From Zygnema cylindricum (lineage: Eukaryota > Streptophyta > Zygnematophyceae > Zygnematales > Zygnemataceae), in contig JBBHKE010000523.1 in assembly GCA_037447655.1 (NCBI GenBank), positions 11,737-70,057 of the forward strand: a DNA stretch of 58,321 bases, written 5' to 3'. Shown piece after piece: positions 30,388-41,419 of the stretch (position 1 is the first letter of the stretch; the number at the start of each line of letters is the position of its first letter). The position numbers and the translations under genes are program-made. Under the pieces are notes generated by a model. That model was not told the DNA's origin. It searched no databases and worked only from the letters and a program-made list of their open reading frames with translations.

Positions 30388-33300
30388 CTCTACTAAATCT
30401 TTAGACTCGGTTACTCGCTCAGTCCAATAGCATCTCTGCAAAATTGTAACTTAGGAGCAGGAAGGGTTTTTGTTAACATGTCAGCCACCATCTTCCCATC
30501 TGGTAAATAACACAATTTAACGACTTTTGCAAGTACTTTTTCTCTAAGAAAGTGAAGTCTAACATCCATGTGTTTGCTCTTAAAGTGATGGCTCGAGTTA
30601 GAGACAATTGCTATGGTAGCTTAGTTGTCACACCAAATAGCTTGAGGGCCAGTTTGCATATACCCAAGTTCCTGTAAAATGGACTTGACCCATAGGAGCT
30701 TCTTGAGGGCGGAAGCTGCTGCCATATATTCTGACTCCATTGTAGATTGAGCTGTAACCTTTTGTAATTTGCTACTCCAGCAGCAAGTTCCATCTCTAAT
30801 CTTCAGAACGAAGCCGATCGTAGATTTCTAGCTTGGTATGTCCCCATAGCTAGCATCGCTCCACGTCTGGATTTTCACCTCTCCTCCTCCGAGAACAAGC
30901 TTGAGATTTCGAGTACCTGGAAGATATCTCAACACTCTTTTCGCTGCTTCCTAGTCTTCCCTTTTACGATTCTGCAGACTTCTACTCAAGACTCCCACAA
31001 CTGCTGCAATGTCGGGTCTCGTACAATTCATAAAATATATAAGACTTCCAACTACCTGTCTATATGGCTTTGAAGCCATAAACTCTTCCTCCCCTGTTTG
31101 TAGACTCTCACCAACAATTATGCCTAAATCTGTATCAATTCCTTCCAATTTCTCCCTGAATTCCATAGGAGTTACGAATCCTTTCACATCTTTCATTTCA
31201 AATCTTTTTAGCATGTTACCTATTGCTTCTTTCTGAGTCAACATAATCAACCTCTTGTTTTTGTCTCTTTCTACCTATATTCCTTAGATATATTTGGCCT
31301 CACCGAGGTCCTTCATCTCGAACCTAGACCTTAAAGCCGCTTTAATGTGGTTTATTTCATCCATTGACTTACTTATTAATAATAGATCATCCACATATAC
31401 AGCAATGTAAATTACCCCATCCTCTCCTTGTAGAACATATACAGAATGATCTGAGCTAATTCTCTTAAAACCTAGCCCAGTCAAAAACTCATCTAACTTC
31501 AAATTCCACTGACGCGGGGCTTGTTTTAGCCTATACAAAGATTTCATCAATTTACACACTAATTCTTCCTTTCCTTTTTCAACATACATTTCAAGTTGTT
31601 TCATATAAATTGTTTTTTCTAACTCTCCATGCAAGAAAGCAGTTTTAACATCCATCTGATATATTTCCATATTCTCTATAGCCGCTAGACTTAGCAAAAT
31701 TTTGCCAGTAGGAAATCTAACAACTGGGGAGAAGGTTTCCTCAAAGTCAATGCCTTCTTTTTGATTATATCCCTTAGCTACTAGTCTGGCCTTATACCTT
31801 TCGATGGTGTTGTCCGGGTTCAACTTCACCTTGAATACCTATTTGCTGCCGATGGCTTTCTTGCCCGGAGGAAGATCCACTAGCTCCCATGTCATGCCTC
31901 CATAATGGACTTCATTTCATCGTTTGCGGCCTCGATCCATTGATTTCTCTCAGGTGATGAGAAGGCCTCCTGGATCGTTAGAGGCTCCTATGTAGCTGCA
32001 AAAAAAACAAAATGAGAGCTTGCTTGCAGACGGTTGCTAGATCACTTTCCCCCCGGAAAATTCTGAGGTTGAGATTGTCGACAACCTCTGATTTGGCTGT
32101 TTAGTCTGAACACTATTTTGATCTGGTACATAATGTGTAGTAGTTCCTTCCACCTGAGGTGTAGCTTGTGGTGAAGCATCCTGTAAAGGCTACAGAAGAA
32201 CTGAAAGAAGAGGTGTCCCACTTGCTGGTGGAAAGTAGACTCGCTGCGTATGGTGAAAAATGACATATTCTTGCTTTTCCTTTGCCGGTTGATCTGGCAC
32301 TTTAAACAGGTCAACCGAATCCTGTTCATCTTTAATCTGGATATTTCTAGAAACAATCACTTTCTGTTTCTCAAGTACATAAACTATATATCATTTCGCA
32401 TTATCATCATACCCCATAAAAATCCTAGGTAAGCCTTTAGGCTCCATTTTCCATCTATCCCGTGAAGTATCTAAAATAAAACTTTTGCTGCCAAAGATCT
32501 TAAAGTGACTAACATCAGGTTTTTCCCCTGTCCAAAGCTCATAAGGTGTAGTGCTAACAGACCCAAAAGCAAATCTATTTTTAATTTAAACAGCACAGTT
32601 AAGTGCTTCAGCCTAGAATTTCAAATCTAGCCCTTTATCTGCAAGCATGGACAGGGCACTCTCTGTCATTGTCCTATTTAATCTCTCAGAAATACCATTT
32701 TGTTCCGGTGTATATGGAACTGTAAGATTGTGACTAATACCTTCCTGAAGGAGAAATTCTTCGAATTCCTTCGATGTGTATACTCCCCCGTTGTCCGATC
32801 TTAGCGCCAATATTGGAACTCTATAAAGCTTTTCCACCCACGCTTTGTAATGTTTGAAGTGAGTAAACACTTCACTTTTATGTTGCATGAAGTAAACTTT
32901 TGTGTACCTTGAGTAGTTATATGTAAATGTGACCATATAGTGGACCCCTCCAGCCGAAGCCACTTGTGAAGGACTGAGAACATCAGAATGGATGAGCTAT
33001 AGAACTTTTTCCGATCTTTGGTCTGTTTCCTGTGGAAATGGCAATTTGTGGATCTTGCTAAGTGAACAACCATCACATGTTTTTATAGGATGAGATGTGA
33101 GAGAAACTCCATCAACTTTTCCCGAATTCACCATTTTCTTTAGACTATCATAATTCATGTGTCTTAATCTCTCATGCCACAACTCGTTATCACATTCGAT
33201 ACTAGAGTAGAGAACATCATTTTCCTTATATTCAGCCATGTCCATCCGGTACATTTTGCTCGCATCTCTAGTTCCTGTTATTGCGACTTTCCCTTTCTTC

Positions 33301-34845
33301 TTAACAACTTGTCTCGCTCCTTTCAGTACAACTTCAAAGCCTTTGCTCTCCACTAATGATCTAGAAAAAAGATTTTTCTTAAAATCTAGAACATACAAAA
33401 CATTGTGAAGGGTTCTTTCTACCGACTTTCCCCCCATATCTACCATCAATGATACATCACCCTAAGCTGAGGTTTGAACACTCATGCCGCAAGCATAGTA
33501 AATACTCTTTGGAGATCTTTGTTGCAGATTCGTAAAAGCCGTCTTGTTCCAACACATGTGGGCAGACGCTCCCGTGTCCATGATCCATCCCTCATCCTTT
33601 GGACCCTCTATGGCAGCCGCCATATCAAATAAATCCGCCTCATCTTGCTCATTGAAGCTGAGAGACTCATCCGCATCAGTTGCAGAAGCTGAAAAAAGAG
33701 CATTTCCACGGGAAGGATTTCCAAAAAAACCTCTGTGATTATGGCTCTGTTGCCAACCTGGCCTGTATAAAGCTGTCTCAGTAGCCTTCTTCAATTTAGG
33801 ACAGTACTTGTATCCATGACCCTTCTCTGAACAATAGAAACAAGTAGCAGTAGATAGCCTATTCTGCCTCTGACAAAACTGATTCTGATTCTTGTTAAAC
33901 GGATTCCTATTCTGATTAAACTGATTTCTTTTGCCAAAGTCTATTGCAAATGCTTCAACCTTTCCTTCTCCCTCAAGGAGTTAAGTATTTGTTTCTTCCT
34001 CCAATAAAAGATTATACGCTAACTGAAATGACCAGCTAGCTTTGTCATGACTCTTTAATTGAACAGACACACCCTTCATGCTACTAGGGAGACCTCTAAT
34101 AAGCAAAGTTGCCTCTTGAAACTCAGGAAATGACCCCGTTGTAGAAGAGTGAGCATCAATGAGCGCGCGAAAATTGTCACATTACTCAACCATAGTTCCC
34201 CCGGTGTATTTGTATCCCCAAATTTTTCTAGCCACCAAGAGCTCCCTTTTAACATTCGCTTTCTCATAAGCGGATTTGAGGGATGTCCAAATCTCCCTCG
34301 CCTTCTTTATTTTCAGTTGAGACATGACCAAATTTTCTGAAATAAAAAGAATTCTTTGCCCAAGTTGGATTTGTTTCATCAAGGGAGCCATCCAAGACCC
34401 CCAATATGTCAGCAGTTTCAAACGACGATTCAACCATCGCCGCCCAGTAAGCGTACTTTTGGCCATTGAAGATAGGAATTCTTGACGAAAGGCCTATAAC
34501 CTTTTGTTCTTCAACCACCGTTGCAGGCGGAGAACCAGCAGTAGTAGTGGAAGTAGACATGAAAAACAGCAGAAACTATCAAAGTACCTACTCAACAGCC
34601 AACTTAGAACTAACACAAAATATGACTCAGGAAGCCAAGATATTTCAAATTTGCCACAGTGATACGCAATACAGTAAACTGACAATTCACAAAATTGCAG
34701 CCCAAATGACTCAGTAAACCATAAGATATGATGATGGAAGTTTCCCAAAAATTGCCCTTAGAAAATCATATTCCCAAAACTAGATACTACAAAATTGGCT
34801 AAGTCCTAAGTTATATACTCACAGTGTGTATCTACTGATCTACAC
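30388..34845 (-). mobile_element. Decayed Ty1/Copia retrotransposon, internal region
   Basis: Copia order is visible on the minus strand. Gag is at about 34560-33800, with zinc knuckle CFYCSEKGHGYKYC near 33840. Aspartic protease WIMDTGASAHMCW is near 33580-33540. GAG-pre-integrase (HERLRHMNYDSLKKM) is near 33180. Integrase core (LRSDNGGVYTSKEF, YTPEQNGISERLNR) is at 32963-32613. Reverse transcriptase is at 31829-30950 with MDVKTAFLHGEL, LYRLKQAPRQW and YVDDLL. RNase H is at about 30900-30415 with STMESEYMA and HMDVRLHFLREKV. In-frame stops occur throughout, many where Trp (TGG to TAG) or Gln (CAG/CAA to TAG/TAA) is expected, for example near 33463, 32998, 32611, 31839, 30953, 30820 and 30623. 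I see no tRNA-iMet-type primer-binding site next to the 5' LTR. The copy cannot make a full polyprotein. Confidence 0.95.
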
Positions 34846-35527
34846 TAATTCGGGTAACCGTTACTACGGTTATTATCGTGACTAACGACAAAGCATCCTA
34901 CCCGTACGTCACTGTACCTCAAAAATCCTAATTACTATTTTCTAAAAACTTGATTAATGGAACACTATTTTATATCACACTTAACAACAAACTAATGTTA
35001 TTAAGATATTTACAGAAATTGAACCGTACACAAAACGTTCTAACCGTACACAAAACGTTCCAAATGCTTAGTCAACGATGACCGTTAAAGTCCAGCCGAA
35101 TGTGGTCGTGTAGTACGAAGTAATGAGTGTTTCGTCACTTGTGGTCCCACGCGAATCACGCTTGTGGTCCCTCGTGAATCACGCTTGTGGTACCAGGTGA
35201 ATCTCGTCTGTTGGAACAGATTCGATCGACGATGGTACCGTCGAGCTGTACCATATGTTTCCGGAATACTTGGGACAGATCCCGTTCGTACAATATGTGA
35301 ATCGCATCGTTAACTTTTTGACACGTATGGTTGACTGTCGGCGCTACTCCGAAAAACCTGCATGCGTTCTTTCGCCGACACGTGTCTCTGCAAAAGTACA
35401 ATATACCCTACGATATCTTTTGCTAGTGTAACACTAATTAAGGTAAGTATTACAGTAGACTACTAGGAAAAATATCCTAAGTTGTTTTTACCCCTATTAA
35501 CTAAAATAAAGATTTATCAATTACAAC
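34846..35527 (-). repeat. Probable 5' LTR of the Copia element
   Basis: Direct repeat of 29747-30387. It is slightly longer because of small internal duplications, such as CCGTACACAAAACGTTC twice near 35025-35060 and GAATCACGCTTGTGGT twice near 35152-35190. The divergence from the other LTR suggests an old insertion. Confidence 0.65.
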
Positions 35528-35529
35528 TG

Positions 35530-37440
35530 TTGTATGATGCGATGTACAGCCATGTTGGGTGGGCGTGGACATCCGGAGGGATGTCGAGAATTTACATGAC
35601 GGGGTTCAACCACCGGTCAATAGGCCGAGCCTCCCCGTAACGGTAATATTCGCGCCAATCCTCGACCTGGATGTAATGGGCAGCCGTCGCTCGGAAGCTA
35701 TCCATAGCCTCATCTCCGACTGGAGGCGGGAAAAATGAATCGAGTTCTTCCTCTCGAATTACCACATCACGCTCTGCCGGAATTTGAGGTCCTTGTATTG
35801 CCACGAGAGCTCTTTCACGATTCGGTGATGGTGGGCGACAATCTCGTCGTCCTCTCCATATTCTTCCTCTATGCGTCTCTCCTAGCTCTCCAAAGATTGT
35901 CGGTCCGAGGTTGAGGGATCGTCGTCGTATTTTGTGACCGGAATGTGCGACGATTCAGTTTCTTCCGATTCTTCCTCATCTTCCGTAGGCTCTTCCCCTT
36001 CCTCTATAGGCTTGTCAAACGCAGTTCTCGAGGGTTCATATTATTCGTCTACCTCTTTACCCTCTTCTACTTCGCGGACACCTTCTTCGTCTGCTCTAAT
36101 CCTTTCATTCGGTAACTCCCCCTCCGGCACACTTCCCCTTACTACCCTATACGTATCCGTCCCTTCCCTCCCCACCGCCTCAGTTTCCTCCATCTCATTC
36201 TATGTCAACACCCGATTCTTCCCCCTCCCTCAAACCGAACTCCATTCCAATCTTTTCCCTACCGCCCTCTTCCGGTTCCACCCTATTCCCCAACACTCCT
36301 TCTATTGCAACCGTTTCCCTCTCTAAGTTCTCCCCTCCAGGTATATCACCCCCCATCGCGGTTACCGTTGGTAGTGGACGAAATTGCCTCGGAATGGCAG
36401 AGTGCATTTGTTTGAATGGTCGTTGGCCGCCCTCCGTTTAAAAACAAAACTATTAGTTAAGAGAAAAAAATGAAAATAAGCAATTGAGGGTGACAAAAAC
36501 AACCTAAAAAACGCTCTTTTACTCAAACCTTAAACAACGTCGTCGTCCGCGAATTACATTCGAGAAAACCAACGTTGGATTATCTGAATTGATGTCTTCG
36601 GTGGTTTAGTGTGAACGACGAACCACTCTCGTCCATCATTCGCACTTTCGACCTGACGAGGTATCCTCATCCATTCAATTATTTTGTCCTATCCATCATT
36701 GAAGCGCCGACATGATGTCGTCGCGTCCACCCCGATAAATACACGTCATCGCTAGTACGTTGTCGCCATAAAGAAATCGCAAGAAACTTGGAAAATAATA
36801 CTAAAAATCAACAAAACAATGCATAGTAGTCGACAACATAGAAAAAGACGCACTCATGGAGAGTTAGTGAGAATCCAATATGTAGTTTGAGAGAGAAAGG
36901 CGACGTTCCAAAATAATACTGAACAAATAATTTAAAAGCACAACAAAATTAAAATATAACTACGCATTGTGAATGAAAATAATAACACAAAATGAAGGAA
37001 GAAGCGAAATCATTTAATAAATGGGAGAACGTTTGGTTGAAATGGCTTACTTGTACTATACACTCCGGTTAAATGCTCGGGAAACTTTCTTATGGTCCTT
37101 GGAATGAGTTCAGCTGAGCCGTTATTTTCATAGTCTTTCAGCATCTAGTGTATGTCTCGCATCCGAGTTGCCTTAGTCGACACGTATAGAACTTTACGGT
37201 GGGAGACACGTCCTCTGGTATTGGCCGAGGACGGAAAAAACCCTTCCACAATAGCCGCGAAGTCTACCGACGTTTCGATTTCCGCCTCACTCTCTTCCTC
37301 GTTCGGAAATGCGTTTTCCTCATCGTTCCTCTCATTTTCCTCATCTTGTTCATCCTGAGCGTTATGGGGACTGTTGTTGTTATTGCCCGGGTTGGCGCCC
37401 CAAATTCTATTAAGGGTCCACATACTCTCAAACACTTGAT
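35530..37440 (-). pseudogene. 'XF' protein family, N-terminal and middle part (left half of a split gene)
   Basis: Protein-like pieces on the minus strand, in order. About 37430-37040: FESMWTLNRIWGANPG, an acidic stretch (DEQDEENERNDEENAFPNEE), VDFAAIVEGFFPSSAN, a stop at the HIH-like position near 37147, then LIPRTIRKFPEHLTGVYST and a GTAAGC donor. About 36690-36560: MRIPRQVESANDGREWFVVH and SIQIIQRWFSRM. About 36410-35950: IPRQFRPLPTV and a long Glu-rich region with a frame change near 36195 and an in-frame TAA near 36047. From 35957 it overlaps the 28891-29746 copy (SHIPVTKYDDDPSTSDRQ, AERDVVIREEE, VGDEAMDSFRATAAHYI, PIDRWLNPV, HPTWLYIASYN). It stops at the Copia LTR. Function unknown; probably one gene with the 28891-29746 part before the retrotransposon arrived. 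Confidence 0.5.
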
Positions 37441-38856
37441 ATCACCTAAAAAATTAGAAGTAGGAGCAGCCGAAAAGGAAGAAAGTGGCAACCGAAGCAA
37501 ATGAGGAAGAAGTAGCGATAGTGTTGTTGCCATTATCACAAATACATTTATATAATACACGAACTGCAAGTGAAAATGAATTTGCGCGGTAATAATGGAG
37601 GGATTTGCTATTTTAAATTTTTCGTTTAAAATCCAAATTTTGAATTTTAGCACGGCTTTCAATTTAAAAGTATTTCAAAACGCGGGATTAGAAGCGGGAT
37701 CACGTAAAAAAATGCTTCAAAATTGCCAAAATATTTCAAAACTTACGTCGTCGGTGTAATGTTTATAGCGCCATGGAAACACCTCCAGCTAACATGTTGT
37801 ACGGCAAAAAGATGATTGGAAAAAATGTGGTGTCGTTACCCCGACAGTCGGTTGTTTTAACGTCATCTATGAAACGCGACCAACTTTGGGAAAGCGTGGA
37901 TGATAAACATGCCACGTGTTTTCGTCAACAGCCAATGATAATCTTACGACAGCGCATGATCACCTTTCGTCGTTGGATTACCGCCCATTAGAATTAACAT
38001 GTATCCTAATATGTGTTTTTTGTTCGTTTTACGTTCAATTATATTTAACAGTGATACTAATAAGAGGTTTGTTTGACGTTTGATCTAAGTAAAGGCATCC
38101 TTATTAGTCTTAAGTCCCAATACTACAATGCATTGATTCTAATAAAGCAACCCACCCGACACATTAATAAGATCAAGGGTCCTTATTTAACGTCACACAA
38201 AGTTCGTTCTATCCGCGAACGACAAGGAAATATAAATCAATCACTGAGTTCAATGTACGTTATGTGGAACGAAACGTACACATAGAATACCTTCCGTTAT
38301 AGTTTCGTTCATTATACAATACAACTCTAACTGAATGAACATATTGAAATTGTACGGTTACATGGCGTTATTACGTAACTGCGTTTTACAACCCGATGCA
38401 TGGAGTCGACTATACGACGTGACAATGTACGTTTCGCCTACGTTGTCCTCGCACCTTTTTTACTGTTATCAATTCGCTGCACACAAAACAAACGCTTATT
38501 AGAATCATGAATGAACTTAAGTGAAAGTAAATAAACCCGTACATTTCGACGGTTTTTACTCGTATTTATTTTAGTGTATAATTATGAATGCCGCAATGAT
38601 TGTATATCCGCAAATCCAAAATAGAATTATGGATTTTTACATTCGAAGGACGCGGCGTCGTACGGATTGTCAGAATTTGTACATCTACCTATTTTAACGT
38701 ATATGTACGACGGCGGATCATGTATACGAACAACGTTATGAAAAATTACAATTAAACATTTTTTGAAAATGGGATTGATACACAAATTAGAATCCATCAC
38801 ACTAATTCTTTATTCACACTAATAATTTCTATACGTTAATAACGATTCACGGTGTA
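37441..38856. other. No recognisable gene; MITE-type end at its right border
   Basis: An open frame at 37773-37991 has no recognisable similarity. A MITE right end (GTTAATAACGATTCACGGTGTA) lies at about 38836-38857, directly before repeat R1. Confidence 0.45.
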
Positions 38857-40010
38857 ATTAATCACTAAGGGTAAACTTCCATTAAAAGAAAAGTGGGGTT
38901 GTTTACTAGACGTCCTTCGATTTTGTACAGATCCGTACCATTTTTTTTTTGTCAGACAAAACATGTTAACTGGATGGCTCCAATATTATAGGCGTAAGTA
39001 TCGACCGTTGGATGCTTCACTTTTTTAGATTCGCGAAGCAATCCCGCACATTGTCTAGTGTGAAGAGACTCTCCTCGGCGAGCAGAGTTTCTTCACACCG
39101 GTCGTGTACCATTAGTACACGTGAAAATTCAAAAAATATCCACCACGAACACGCGTTGAGAAACGAACACGTTGTACACGCCATGTGCCTTCCGCCACGG
39201 TGTATGCAGGTCAACCGACATATCCTCGCACGCTCCTTTTGACATCCGCTGACCTTCAAAGTTTGCGGCGCCTTTTTGCCATTCGTTTCGAAAATTTGAT
39301 TTTCAATTTCAAAATTAAAATTTGGTCGCAAAATTTTCGTACGAATCATTAACTACCTCTGCTCGTACAACTAATTATGTACAAATTGTCAGTTTGAAGA
39401 ACATTTTTAGATTTTAAGAATCTGAAAGCTTGCCTACGTGGCGCCAATCATAATTGAGAAACGATGTATACTGGCACGACATAATGGAACGCCGTGCCAT
39501 TACACACTAGAAATAGACAACTCAACTGGGACCGCCTAATGGAGAACATGCCTAAGGGTGAATTTCCTTTAGGACATTTTGTAATTGTACGGCCAACATT
39601 ACAAAATGCTACAATTTGAACGAAGTTCCATTGCGGAGAGTTTGTAATCCACGTGTTGATAATTTACTGTTTCCACGTGAGCTAAGGTTAGATATCAAAA
39701 ATCGTCAATGACTTTCAAACCGACCAAGAATATTCATTTGCGTACCATGTACGTTTCGTACTAGGTCATCGTTTAACACAACTTTTGTACTGTATGAAGA
39801 CGCCTTGTCAAATACCACCTCATTTTTTTAGGGTTCTTGTTTTTCCGCGTGACAAATGAGCGTTGCCAAAAATAGCGTGACGAATGTGCGTTACGACATT
39901 TCGTTTGTATTTTCTATTGGATTTTTGAATGTGTATATCGTGTGCAATTTTTTTTTATTTCCGTTGGTTGCCATCTTGACACGTATGCTCAGTATCCAAC
40001 GTGTCGCGGC
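38857..40010 (+). mobile_element. 1.15-kb dispersed repeat 'R1', copy 2
   Basis: Same order and orientation as 16254-17420, with roughly 88-90 percent identity by eye and scattered small indels. It ends where a fragment of the 20887-21200 palindromic element begins (40011-40100). Confidence 0.85.
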
Positions 40011-40100
40011 TTCGCGAAAAAATATCTAACAGTCATTGTTAACTCCTAGACTTTTGGAGAATAGTGGCAAGATTCTCTTTAATGTTGTTTTCCTCATAAA
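40011..40100 (+). mobile_element. Fragment of the palindromic foldback element
   Basis: GCTTCGCGAAAAAATAT through TTAATGTTGTTTTCCTCAT matches about 21020-21110. Both terminal arms and the central palindrome are absent. Confidence 0.75.
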
Positions 40101-40555
40101 AACAAAATAAGAGGTGCGGCGTAGTACTGAGAGGTGCGAAATTATGGAAACAACTTCACTTTTTGTCTAATGGAACTTCACCCTAACCCTAATTTGGGTT
40201 TTTTCGAATAATACATACCTGCCGTATCGATGTCTACATCAATATATGTACCCGTACAAAATTTGACAATTCGTACGCCAAAATGTGAATATTCGGAGTT
40301 TGCGTCTCTTTTCCCAGTGCACATGCGTGCGCAATTACATTAAATGACTTTTTGTACATTTGTATTTCAAAAAGTACATAATGGTACGGAAAAACCTTTT
40401 CCGTACACCACACTATAAACATCGCAGTGTACTTCCGTTTTTATCGCCAATTAAAAATAGAACCCTAAAAGGCGTAGAGGAAAAAATATAATCATGGATT
40501 GTATTTCAGGTTCAATTTTTTTTTAAAAGGGCACCGAATTAGCGTTATCTACTCT

Positions 40556-40680
40556 AATAACGATTGGCGGTGTACTGTACAGTACACCGCGAATCCCTAT
40601 TAGCTTTAATAAAAACATCTTTTCTCCGTACACACTAGTCCGATTTTTAACTTCAGACCGCCAATCGGAAGCTGTGTTTT
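40556..40680. mobile_element. Two MITE ends back to back
   Basis: A right end CTAATAACGATTGGCGGTGTAC (to 40574) is followed within nine bases by a left end TACACCGCGAATCCCTATTAG (40583). The second is a truncated copy of the 6369-6603 type, carrying CATCTTTTCTCCGTACACAC and ACCGCCAATCGGAAGCTG. Confidence 0.65.
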
Positions 40681-40868
40681 ATCTGTTTTAGGTGTGTGTT
40701 TAGAAATTCTAGTCAACAAACGTTTGCGCTTTTTATCCCATTTCTTTGGGAACATGATGGGTAAAATATTGAAGTTTTTATATGGTGTTCTTCAAGTGCA
40801 AATACTCTTTTTCTATGGGTTCGTATTAAACTATTTCTTTCCTACTCGTAATTTGTACTACAGTTCGC

Positions 40869-41073
40869 TACACCGTGAATTGGTATTAGTGTTAATGTTT
40901 TTTTTTGCCACTTAAAACCTCCCTTCTCCGTACACATATTTTTGACAATAGATCTGACGGTTGCGATTGAAAGGTAAGAGTCACAGCTTCTTGAAAGTCG
41001 GACAAGTGTGTACGGATAAAAGATGTTTTAAGTGGCGAAAAAATTATTGACACTAATATCGATACACGTGTAC
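40869..41073. mobile_element. MITE-like element, ~205 bp
   Basis: Left end TACACCGTGAATTGGTATTAG; right end CACTAATATCGATACACGTGTAC. The interior has CCTTCTCCGTACACA and its partner TGTGTACGGATAAAAGATG, as in the 6369-6603 copy. Confidence 0.7.
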
Positions 41074-41419
41074 TGTACTATTTGGATATTCACCTCTCAT
41101 TTTTATGACGCCCTAAACAATATGCCTACGAAACTACTAGGAACTTTTGCCACGACTTTTTTATCTTGTTTTTCAAACATTCCTCTTTCGATTCGTCGAG
41201 AAATAAAGCTTCGAGGTAACCAAAAGAAACAATTTTCAAATAGCTTACTTCTTGTGCCCAAATTATCGAGCTTCGTTGTTTATTTTTGGATTAATCCGCG
41301 CCCACCAAGGACCGGCTCCCAAATTTCGATTTCGCTTCTTTTTCTCTCTCTCTCTATTTGTTTCCAAATTCCGTTTTGGGGTAGTCAAAAAAGGTCTAGT
41401 TGAGGGGAGGGTTGCACCA

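Noticed and set aside
40180-40200. Telomere repeat (CCCTAACCCTAA)
   Set aside because: Only two units inside unique-looking sequence, so chance or a trivial interstitial match.
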